64,000 bases of DNA from Acidobacteriota bacterium (GTDB taxonomy: Bacteria > Acidobacteriota > Blastocatellia > Pyrinomonadales > Pyrinomonadaceae): assembly GCA_019242475.1 (NCBI GenBank), contig JAFAVK010000087.1, positions 48,819 through 112,818 on the forward strand. Direction: 5' to 3'. The translations under genes and the position numbers were made by a program. Of this stretch, positions 27,775 through 35,207 are shown in pieces. Position 1 is the stretch's first letter, and each line of letters starts with the position of its first letter. Under the pieces are notes generated by a model, which was not told the origin of the DNA, made no database searches, and saw only the letters and a list, made by a program, of their open reading frames with translations.

Positions 27775-30700
27775 TCACAACTCCGCGGGCGGGTTCAGCA
27801 GGTAAGTCTTTACCGCCCGGGCTTCCGGCATGGAGAAGCTAGGAAACGTCTCGCGCTTATGGTCTATCCACGACAGGGCGTGTCGAACCGCCTCCCCGTC
27901 TTTTATTAATTGGGAGAGTCGAATCTTATACCTTGCGGGCAGTTCTGCCCGTCGGGATTTATCAGCCAACTCCGCCAAAAGCGCTCCTGCCACCTCCGCC
28001 GGGCCGGCGTTCACCACCTGAGCGACTAGGGACGGCACGAACTTGATTCTGGACGGGTACTTGATCCTTCGCTCAAGAGCGGTCGCCTGGCCTATCGCCC
28101 CCCCGACCCAGGTTTCTTCCGGATTCGTCACCAGAGAGTCGGCGAGTGCTTTCCTCTTAACAGACAGGCTTTCATACTGCATCAGCATCGTGGCTAAAGC
28201 CTCATACTGAATAAAGCCCTGGCACGACAGTAAAAACTCCAGCTTATCTTCCGGCAGCTCGTAGTACGGGAAATAGCTGACGAAAATCTTTACCATCCTG
28301 GCGATGACCGGGTGGTCGTCCATCGTGATGAAGGACTCGAAATCGTCCTGGGGCAGTTTCGCCCACGGGCCGCTCATGTTCTTCAGTCTCGTAGGCAGCA
28401 GGACTAACTCCTCTATCAAAGAGACCAGGTTGTCGTCGTTTGTAATGTAAGACTGGAAGTGCCGGAACAACTCCGACAGAAATCCCCACGCCCGCAGCCA
28501 CTTGTTGTCACTGACAAGGCTGTCCCCACCCATCAGATGATCTCGGGTTATCATTTCAGCCACAGTCCGCACCAATTCTGCCTGGTCGAACAGGAGGGCC
28601 GGCACTACGTTGACGACGGCAAGAGGGAGGCGTTCGAAACGCTCTTCGACAAGTTCGAGTAACCTTAACTTGACCTCCCTGTTGTACGTCGAAGTGATTG
28701 ATGTCAGGCAGCGGGCGAACTGCGGGAGGGCGGCGAACTCGTCGGGGCGTTCGAGCATGCGCTCGAAGGCGATGATTTGCTCTTCAGGGTCGTTGCTGTC
28801 GGCGGAAAGGAGGAGGAGGCGGTCGAGGTCGCGGTCGATGGTGCCGTAGCGCTCGATCATGCGGAGTTGGACGAGGTCGGGTTTGTTGGCGAAGTCTTTG
28901 AAGATGTCGGCGACATCGGATTGCATGAGTTGCCACCAGCGGGCGAGGGCTTGGTGGTGGCGGACGGCGTGCCAGAAGGCTTCGTGGTAGGAGGGGTGAA
29001 CGAAGTCGAGGCGGGCGGGGCTTGTGTCGTCGTCGCGGCGCTCGACGAGGATTTGGTCGAACTTGGCGCGGGCGCTCCCAAACGAATTCGTGGGGATGCC
29101 GGGGAGGTGTTTGCGCTTGAAGAGGTAGGCGAGCGTCTCCATGTAGGCGGCCTCCACGTCCATCGACGCGGCGGGCGTGTCGGGGAAGAGCGTGGCGGCC
29201 GAGGCGGCGATTTCGACGAGGAGGAGGAAGACCTGCTCGGGCGGCGGGAGGTGGCCCATCCAGTCGGCCAGCGCCTTGACCATCTCCTTCGACTCCTCGA
29301 CGTGGCGGAGCACTTCGTCAAGAGTAGTTAAAGACTCCGACGTGCGGACGAAGAACTCGATGTTGTGCGGGGCGGGCAGCAGCGCCGGCAACTGCTCATC
29401 GAGCGCCGTCACTATCTCTGCGTCGGACGCCCAGCGCGGCCGGTAGAAGTTCGTGTAGCGGTGGAGGATGTCGAGCAGCGTCTCCGGCCTGTAGGACGTG
29501 TGGACGCGGATGCTCTTCTCCAACTCGTTGAGGCGCGCGTCGCCGCGCGTCTCGCCGACCGCCTCGCGGAAGATGTTCAGTCGCGTCGTGACGACGACGC
29601 GGACGTGCTCGTAGTCGCGCGCGAGCTTGAGGAACGTCTCAAGCTCGCGCGCGAAGACGTTGGTGCGCTCGGTGCGCCGCTCCATCGTCTCGCCGAAGGG
29701 GTCGTCGAAGTGCACGACGCGCGGCACGTTCCCCTCGCCGACGAAGACCTGCGCCAGCAGCTTCTTCAAATCGTCCTCGTGCTGGTGGAGCAGCGCGACG
29801 AGGCGGTCGTGCCGTATGTGCACGGGCTCGTAGCCCTCGCGGTAATACTCCCAGAGCAGGTGGAAGGCCGTGTAGGTCTTGCCGAGGTGTGGCTCGCCGA
29901 TGATGAAGACGACGTGCTCGCGTTCGAGCTTCCGGCGGATGGCTTCGTACTCGGTCGGCCTGACGTAGAGCGCGGGCAGGTTCTTGTAGCGGCTGCGCGG
30001 CGCCTTCAGCTCGTGCTCGTACCCGATGCTTTTCAGAAAGCCTTCGATGGAGGGTGAGGAGTCCGCGGCGGCAGTCCCGCCCCCGCGGCCGGCTTCGAGG
30101 TGTGAGCGCAGCTCGCGGAAGAAGTCGTCGAAACGCGCCTCGTCGCCCGAGATGATGCTGCCGTAGCCGCGCACCTTGAGCACGCTGTCTACGCGGCTGC
30201 CCGGCTCGGGCGGCGCGGGGTTGACGTAGTGTATCTCGCCGCCCTCCTTCTCGAAGAGCACGTCGATGTCCCTGTCCTGGACGCTGTGGCCGACGACGAG
30301 CAGGCCGCGGTTGAGGTAGCGCGCCAGCACCGGTCTGATCGCCTCCTCGAACCTGAAAATCTCGTCCGGGGTGAAGGCGTAGCTGCCCGGCGAGGCCAAG
30401 GTGCCGTGCAGCTTGACGAGCTTGAAGGGCGGGCGCGAAGACTCCAACTGGTAACGCACGTCCTCGGGCTTGTCCCGGCCGTTGACCGAGACGACGAAGT
30501 GCTCCGGCTCGCGCCAGCCCGCGTCGCCCAGCGCGCGCTCCAGGAGGTTGTCGAGGTTCGTCGAGAGCGCCAGCCCGAAGTAGCCGTTTGCGATGAGGTG
30601 CGCGAGGTCTGTGTACCCTTCGGACGGCGCCGTGTTTTGCAAAAGGTGCCGGCTCAGGATCGAGAATTTCGTGTCGTGGTCGAGCCGCGCCCAGCGCTCG

Positions 30701-30969
30701 TAGAAGGCTTCGAGCTTGAGGCGTGCGACCTCGCGGGCCTTCAGCTCGCCGAACTCCGGGCTGAGCGAGGCGGCCGCCTGAACGGACGCCTGCCACCCTT
30801 CGAACCGCTCGCGCTCGTAGCTCTGCAAAACGTCGTCGGCGAGCCGCGCCGTCGGGGGGCAGCCCGAGCCGATGGACGCGCCCGCGCCGACGAGGAGGAC
30901 GAACGGCTCGACCCCCGCGCTTTTTCTCTGGGCGATGCCGGCGGCGAGCGCCCTGATCTTATCCGTCAT
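27775..30969 (-). CDS. SIR2-nSTAND3 fusion protein, probable antiphage NADase
   Basis: A 1064-residue cytoplasmic protein. Residues 1-290 are a SIR2-like NAD-binding domain: GAGASIGSG (28-36), STNLD (136-140), catalytic-type His188 in KLHG, and VVGHSVQDRDID (226-235). Residues about 330-640 are a STAND NTPase of the nSTAND3 type: Walker A GEPHLGKT (358-365), Walker B VVHFDD (418-423) and VVVTTR (458-463). About 400 helical C-terminal residues form the presumed sensor. In Avs5/SIR2-STAND-type systems, target sensing triggers NAD+ depletion and abortive infection; the same logic is inferred here. The start overlaps the methyltransferase gene by 11 bases. GC content drops sharply over the last 270 or so codons. 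Confidence 0.88.
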   Translation of the reverse strand: MTDKIRALAAGIAQRKSAGVEPFVLLVGAGASIGSGCPPTARLADDVLQSYERERFEGWQASVQAAASLSPEFGELKAREVARLKLEAFYERWARLDHDTKFSILSRHLLQNTAPSEGYTDLAHLIANGYFGLALSTNLDNLLERALGDAGWREPEHFVVSVNGRDKPEDVRYQLESSRPPFKLVKLHGTLASPGSYAFTPDEIFRFEEAIRPVLARYLNRGLLVVGHSVQDRDIDVLFEKEGGEIHYVNPAPPEPGSRVDSVLKVRGYGSIISGDEARFDDFFRELRSHLEAGRGGGTAAADSSPSIEGFLKSIGYEHELKAPRSRYKNLPALYVRPTEYEAIRRKLEREHVVFIIGEPHLGKTYTAFHLLWEYYREGYEPVHIRHDRLVALLHQHEDDLKKLLAQVFVGEGNVPRVVHFDDPFGETMERRTERTNVFARELETFLKLARDYEHVRVVVTTRLNIFREAVGETRGDARLNELEKSIRVHTSYRPETLLDILHRYTNFYRPRWASDAEIVTALDEQLPALLPAPHNIEFFVRTSESLTTLDEVLRHVEESKEMVKALADWMGHLPPPEQVFLLLVEIAASAATLFPDTPAASMDVEAAYMETLAYLFKRKHLPGIPTNSFGSARAKFDQILVERRDDDTSPARLDFVHPSYHEAFWHAVRHHQALARWWQLMQSDVADIFKDFANKPDLVQLRMIERYGTIDRDLDRLLLLSADSNDPEEQIIAFERMLERPDEFAALPQFARCLTSITSTYNREVKLRLLELVEERFERLPLAVVNVVPALLFDQAELVRTVAEMITRDHLMGGDSLVSDNKWLRAWGFLSELFRHFQSYITNDDNLVSLIEELVLLPTRLKNMSGPWAKLPQDDFESFITMDDHPVIARMVKIFVSYFPYYELPEDKLEFLLSCQGFIQYEALATMLMQYESLSVKRKALADSLVTNPEETWVGGAIGQATALERRIKYPSRIKFVPSLVAQVVNAGPAEVAGALLAELADKSRRAELPARYKIRLSQLIKDGEAVRHALSWIDHKRETFPSFSMPEARAVKTYLLNPPAEL

Positions 30970-31747
30970 GGTCGGTCACCTGACGCTCGGCTATTAGCTC
31001 ATAGAGCGCGTTCTTGAAGAAGAGGCGTTTGAGGCGGTCGCCGGCGTGGCGCGGGGGTCGTTGGCGCGCGGCGCGGCGGGCGTCGGAGAGGTTGCCGCTC
31101 TCGCTGACGACGCGCAGCGGGAGGCCGTCGAAGAGCGCGCGCGCGGCCGAGTAGGTGAGGTGGACGGTGTGGTCGGCGAAGGGGCCGATCTCGAAGCGCA
31201 GCCCGGCGGCGTTCCAGGCGGAGTGCGCGGCGGCGGCGGCCGAGTAGACGGCGTGGTGAAAGTTGACCGTGAAGTAGAGGAGCCCGCCGGGGGTGAGCAC
31301 GCGCGCGAGTTCCCGCGCGATGCGCGCGGGGTCTGCGGCGTGGTCTACGACGTTGTCGCAGAGCACCACGTCGAAGGAGGCGTCGGCGAAGGGCAGGCGC
31401 TCGCCCGCGGCGGCGATTGTTCGCGCGCGGTGCTGCCAGGCGGGGAAGAGCGCGGCGTAGTCGCAGGCCAGAGGGTCTACGCCCACGCCGCGCGTCGTGC
31501 CGAAGAAGAAGACGAGCCCGTGCGCGCCGCTCCCGACTTCAAGCACGCGCGCGTCCGGCGCGATGGCGCGCACGCGCTCCAACTTCTCGCGCACGCGCTC
31601 CGAGCGCCGCCGCATCGCCTCGACGTAATCCTGTTCGTGCCCGCGCGCCCGCGCCGCCTTCGCGCGCTGGTAGTCCAACTGCCTTTCGAGCGCCCGGCGC
31701 GCGCGCCGCTGCTTCGCCGTCTCGGCGTGTCCGTTCCGTTCGGTCAT
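30959..31747 (-). CDS. class I SAM-dependent methyltransferase
   Basis: 262 residues. A strongly basic, helical N-terminus (TAKQRRARRALERQLDYQRAKAARARG) precedes a Methyltransf_11-type Rossmann fold. Motif I is VLEVGSGAHGLVFFFG (about 68-83), motif II is GVGVDPL, and LPFADASFDVVLCDNVVDHAADP and LLYFTVNFHHAVYS follow. The substrate is not evident; small-molecule or glycan methylation is typical of the fold. Its 3' end overlaps the SIR2-nSTAND3 start by 11 bases, so the two are translated from one message. It may be a housekeeping gene supplying the promoter, or part of the defence locus. Confidence 0.88.
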   Translation of the reverse strand: MTERNGHAETAKQRRARRALERQLDYQRAKAARARGHEQDYVEAMRRRSERVREKLERVRAIAPDARVLEVGSGAHGLVFFFGTTRGVGVDPLACDYAALFPAWQHRARTIAAAGERLPFADASFDVVLCDNVVDHAADPARIARELARVLTPGGLLYFTVNFHHAVYSAAAAAHSAWNAAGLRFEIGPFADHTVHLTYSAARALFDGLPLRVVSESGNLSDARRAARQRPPRHAGDRLKRLFFKNALYELIAERQVTDHDG

Positions 31748-31822
31748 CAGTCTCTAAGAGAGCCCAAAAAAATTCTTCCGGGCGGGGCGGGCACAGTATA
31801 AACTCAGCCGCGCCGCGCGCGT

Positions 31823-32926
31823 ATGTCCGCCGAACCCTTAAACAGCATCGAAGCAGTCCCGGCCGCCGACTCCTTGTCGGCCGCGCGGGGGGATTCGTGG
31901 TGGCTCTTCTCGCCGCGGGTGGACGTGTGCGTGTTCGGCGGGAGCGCGCTGGTCTCTTTGTTGTTGCTGTGGGTCGGGGCGCGCGCGGGCGTGTTGGAGT
32001 CGGATTCGCCGGAGTGGGCGTGGGTGCCGGCGGTGCTTTTGGTGGACGTGGCGCACGTCTACGCGACGGCCTTCCGCGTCTACTTCGACCGGGAAGAGTT
32101 GAGGCGGCGGCTGTCGCTCTACGTGCTGGCGCCGTCGATTGCGCTGGCGCTGTCGGTGGCGCTCTACTCGGAAGGCGAGGCGCTGTTCTGGCGGGCGCTG
32201 GCGTACCTCGCGGTCTTCCACTTCGTGAGGCAGCAGTACGGCTGGGTGGCGCTCTACCGCGCGCGCGCGGGCGAGCGCGGGCGCGCCGGGTGGTGTGTGG
32301 ACGCGGCGGCCGTCTACATGGCGACCCTCTACCCGCTCGCGTACTGGCACGCGCACCTGCCGCGCCGCTTCTGGTGGTTCCTGCCGGGCGACTTCGCGGG
32401 ACTCCCCGCGTGGGTCGAGTCGCTCGCGTTCGTGCTCTACTGTCTCGCGCTCGGCGCCTACGCGCTCCGCTCGGCGGACGCGTGGCTCGTCAAGGGGCGG
32501 GGCAATCCGGGTAAAGACCTGGTCGTCCTGACGACGGCCGTCTGCTGGTACGCGGGCATCGTCGCGTTCGATTCCGACTACGCCTTCACGGTGACGAACG
32601 TCGTCATCCACGGCGTGCCTTACATGGCGCTCGTCTGGTGGTACGCCCGCAGCCGCGCGCCGCGGGCGGGGAAGGTCTACCGGAACCTCGCGCGCTGGCC
32701 GCTCTTCCTCGCGACGCTGTGGGTGCTGGCCTACGCCGAAGAGCTCCTCTGGGATCGGGGCGTCTGGCACGACCGCGCGTGGCTCTTCGGCGCGGCCTGG
32801 GACTGGGGCTCGTTCAAGCTCTTCCTCGTCCCGCTGCTCGCCCTCCCGCAGGCGACGCACTACATCCTCGACGGCTTCGTCTGGCGCCGCCGCAGCAACC
32901 CGCAACTCTCAATCATTAATCAGTAG
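31823..32926 (+). CDS. polytopic membrane protein of unknown function
   Basis: A 367-residue integral membrane protein with about nine hydrophobic helices. It is rich in Trp, Tyr and His at the membrane borders (HFVRQQYGWVALYRAR, VVIHGVPYMALVWWYARSR, ALPQATHYILDGFVWRRR). The conserved-looking His residues in HFVRQQYG, WHAHLP, VIHG and THYILDGFVW may bind a metal or haem. I recognise no family. It reads away from the methyltransferase across a 75-bp gap that should hold divergent promoters, and it is followed four bases later by the zinc-ribbon gene. Confidence 0.8.
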   Translation: MSAEPLNSIEAVPAADSLSAARGDSWWLFSPRVDVCVFGGSALVSLLLLWVGARAGVLESDSPEWAWVPAVLLVDVAHVYATAFRVYFDREELRRRLSLYVLAPSIALALSVALYSEGEALFWRALAYLAVFHFVRQQYGWVALYRARAGERGRAGWCVDAAAVYMATLYPLAYWHAHLPRRFWWFLPGDFAGLPAWVESLAFVLYCLALGAYALRSADAWLVKGRGNPGKDLVVLTTAVCWYAGIVAFDSDYAFTVTNVVIHGVPYMALVWWYARSRAPRAGKVYRNLARWPLFLATLWVLAYAEELLWDRGVWHDRAWLFGAAWDWGSFKLFLVPLLALPQATHYILDGFVWRRRSNPQLSIINQ

Positions 32927-32930
32927 ACAC

Positions 32931-34046
32931 ATGCAGCAACAGACAGTCCCCCGACAGAAAGTCCGACGCTTCCGCTGCCCCGGGTGCGGGGCCGACTTGG
33001 AGTTCGCGCCGGAGGCCGGGAACTTGACCTGCCCTTACTGCGGCCGGCAGGAGCGCATCGAGCCGACGGGCGCCGCGGTCGAGGAGCGCTCCTACGAGCA
33101 GTACCTGCAAACGCACGCCGACCAGTTGGGCACGCTCGCCGAGGGCGCGCTCGAAGTCGCCTGCCAGACGTGCGGCGCCACCGTCACCTTCACGCCGCCG
33201 TTGGTCGCGGGCGAGTGCGACTTCTGCGGGAGCCCCTTGGTCGCGCAGCCGCGCTCGGCCGACCCCGTCGTCGCGCCCGAGGGGGTGCTGCCCTTCCGCG
33301 TGACGCGGGACGCGGCCACAGGCTTCGTCGGCGGGTGGGTCAGCTCGCGCTGGTTCGCGCCGAACGCCCTCAAGAAGCTCGCCGCGCACGAGGGGCTGGG
33401 CGGCGTCTACATCCCCTTCTGGACTTACGACGCCTACACCGTGAGCCGCTACACGGGCGAGCGCGGCGAGCACTACTACACGACCGAGACTTACACCGAG
33501 CGCGACGCGCAGGGGAACGAGGTGCAGCGCACGCGCCAGGTGCAGCACACGCGCTGGCACAACGCCTCGGGCACGGTCGAGCGCTGGTTCGACGACATCC
33601 TCGTCCCCGCGACCAAGTCCCTGCCGCCCCAGCGCCTCACGGCGCTTGAGCCCTGGGACTTGCAGGAGCTGACCGCGTACGACCCGGCCTACCTCTCCGG
33701 CTACAAGGCGCAGCGCTACCAGGTGAACCTCGCCGAGGGCTTCGAGCTGGCGAAGCAGGCGGCCGCGCCCGCCATCGACGCGGACGTGCGCCGCGACATC
33801 GGCGGCGACGAGCAGCGCGTCTCGAACGTCTCGACGCAGTACTCGGCCGTCACCTTCAAGCACCTCCTGCTCCCCGTCTACGTCGGCGCCTACCGTTTTC
33901 AGGACAAGGTCTACCAGGTCGTCGTCAACGGCCGCACCGGCGAGGTGCAGGGCGAGCGCCCCTACAGCTTCTGGAAGATCGCCCTCCTCGTCCTCTCCAT
34001 CCTCTTCGCCCTCTTCCTCATCCTCCTCGTCTTCGGCAGGCGTTGA
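32931..34046 (+). CDS. double zinc-ribbon membrane-anchored protein
   Basis: 371 residues. The first zinc ribbon is CPGCG...CPYCG (residues 16-38) and the second is CQTCG...CDFCG (about 80-101). A central beta-rich region contains a YTGERGEHYYTTETYTERD segment. A single C-terminal transmembrane helix (IALLVLSILFALFLILLVF) anchors it with the domain in the cytoplasm. This layout is often annotated loosely as TFIIB-type zinc ribbon or PriA-like, but no helicase motif is present. It is reminiscent of the ribbons of the DUF4178 protein at 20959. Function is unknown. A perfect hairpin terminates it. Confidence 0.8.
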   Translation: MQQQTVPRQKVRRFRCPGCGADLEFAPEAGNLTCPYCGRQERIEPTGAAVEERSYEQYLQTHADQLGTLAEGALEVACQTCGATVTFTPPLVAGECDFCGSPLVAQPRSADPVVAPEGVLPFRVTRDAATGFVGGWVSSRWFAPNALKKLAAHEGLGGVYIPFWTYDAYTVSRYTGERGEHYYTTETYTERDAQGNEVQRTRQVQHTRWHNASGTVERWFDDILVPATKSLPPQRLTALEPWDLQELTAYDPAYLSGYKAQRYQVNLAEGFELAKQAAAPAIDADVRRDIGGDEQRVSNVSTQYSAVTFKHLLLPVYVGAYRFQDKVYQVVVNGRTGEVQGERPYSFWKIALLVLSILFALFLILLVFGRR

Positions 34047-34075
34047 GGGGCACGGTCGGGTAACGGTAGCGCGCG

Positions 34076-34116
34076 GCACGAAGGGGCGCGGGCATCCTGC
34101 CCGCGCCCCTTCGTGC
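34076..34116. terminator. perfect 19-bp hairpin
   Basis: 34076-34094 pairs perfectly with 34098-34116 around a 3-nt TCC loop, 30 bp after the zinc-ribbon gene. It separates that gene from the respiratory operon. Confidence 0.85.
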
Positions 34117-34270
34117 TCATCCGTACGGTCTCTCCCCGCGAATTGTTTTATTAGAATTCTTAATTCGCGACGTGCGCTAATTATCATACCCAAATTTTGA
34201 ATAAGCGCTTGCCCGGCGCGGAAAAAAGTAGTATCACTAGGGCACCGAAGCAGTTTTTAAGTTTGGTGGT
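34117..34270 (+). promoter_or_regulatory. AT-rich promoter region of the respiratory operon
   Basis: This is the least GC-rich stretch near the operon (AATTGTTTTATTAGAATTC and neighbours). TTGCCC (34209-34214) and TATCAC (34232-34237) are 17 bp apart, giving a plausible start near 34244. TAGTAT (34229-34234) is a competing -10 with a short spacer. No operator is recognised. Confidence 0.4.
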
Positions 34271-34480
34271 GCAAGCCGAAGGGCTACGCGGAAGCGTGCT
34301 TTCCTCTGTCGGACGGAAGGCCGCAGGCACATAACGCGCGGGTCAGCGCGCCGATTCCACAGGCGCGACGCCCATGTCGGCGGTGTGTCTCTCCCCGCGG
34401 TGACGCGCCCGGCCGGAGTTCGAGGGATTTACCCCGCCGGGCTAGTTCCAAGAGTCACAAGAGGACGGTCGGGTCAGAGC
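34271..34480 (+). ncRNA. structured 5' leader of the act-cox operon, unassigned
   Basis: About 210-240 transcribed bases precede actA without a good reading frame. Adjacent short hairpins are visible: AGCC/GGCT (34274-34285), ACGC-GGAA-GCGT with a GNRA tetraloop (34286-34297), a TTCC/GGAA stem (near 34301-34318) and several GCGCG/CGCGC pairings (34334-34370). I tested it by eye against cobalamin, GEMM c-di-GMP, SAM, TPP and ZTP consensus cores and none fits. It may be a cis-regulatory RNA or merely GC-rich folding. Confidence 0.35.
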
Positions 34481-35188
34481 ATGCAGATTTTCCACCACAG
34501 CACCAACACCATCGCCAAGGTCAGCATCTTCGGCGGCGTCTTCCTCGTCGCCGCCTCGCTCTGGGTGCTCGCCGAGATCAACCGCTCCTCCTACAACACG
34601 GGCCAGTACATCGAGGTGCAGCAGCCCGTCCAGTTCTCGCACAAGCACCACGTCGGCGACGACGGCATCGACTGCCGCTACTGCCACACCTCGGTCGAGG
34701 TCTCGAACACCGCCGGGATGCCGCCGACCAAGACCTGCATGAACTGCCACTCGCAGATCTGGAACGAGAGCCCGTACCTGGAGATCGTCCGCGCCAGCTA
34801 CCGCGAGAACAAGCCCATCGAGTGGGCGCGCGTCCACGACCTGCCCGACTTCGTCTACTTCAACCACTCGATCCACGTCAACAAGGGCGTGGGCTGCGCC
34901 TCCTGCCACGGGCGCGTGGACACGATGCCGGCCGTCTACCAGGCCGCCCCGCTCCAGATGGAATGGTGCCTCGCCTGCCACCGCGAGCCCGAGCGGTACC
35001 TCCGGCCGAAGGACAAGATCACCGACATGCACTGGAACATCGACGACGAGGGCGTGACGACCAACTCCGAGAACCGCCTCGCCGAGAACCTTTCCGACGA
35101 GCGGCGCAAGCTCGGCCTCCAGCTCAAGCGCGACAACCGCGTCCGCGACGCGGCCACCATCACGAGCTGCTCGACGTGCCACAGGTAG
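34481..35188 (+). CDS. actA: ActA, pentahaem cytochrome c subunit of alternative complex III
   Basis: Periplasmic, membrane-anchored electron carrier of the quinol:electron acceptor oxidoreductase ACIII. The 235-residue product starts at ATG 34481 (MQIFHHSTN). One transmembrane helix (VSIFGGVFLVAASLWVLA) precedes exactly five CXXCH haem sites: CRYCH, CMNCH, CASCH, CLACH and CSTCH, the last at the extreme C-terminus. Extra His residues (HKHH, NHSIH) are available as axial ligands. It is the first gene of a run extending to coxD at 48579. ACIII replaces the bc1 complex in many Acidobacteriota and Bacteroidota. Confidence 0.95.
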   Translation: MQIFHHSTNTIAKVSIFGGVFLVAASLWVLAEINRSSYNTGQYIEVQQPVQFSHKHHVGDDGIDCRYCHTSVEVSNTAGMPPTKTCMNCHSQIWNESPYLEIVRASYRENKPIEWARVHDLPDFVYFNHSIHVNKGVGCASCHGRVDTMPAVYQAAPLQMEWCLACHREPERYLRPKDKITDMHWNIDDEGVTTNSENRLAENLSDERRKLGLQLKRDNRVRDAATITSCSTCHR

Positions 35189-35207
35189 GGCGCTCAGGAT
35201 AAGCAGG

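Noticed and set aside
32931..34046. PriA helicase or TFIIB annotation for the zinc-ribbon protein
   Set aside because: Only the ribbons resemble these; there are no Walker, DEAD/DEAH or cyclin-fold motifs, and the C-terminus is a membrane anchor.
34271..34480. Cobalamin, c-di-GMP (GEMM), SAM, TPP or ZTP riboswitch before actA
   Set aside because: None of the invariant core strings of these classes is present. Kept only as an unassigned leader.
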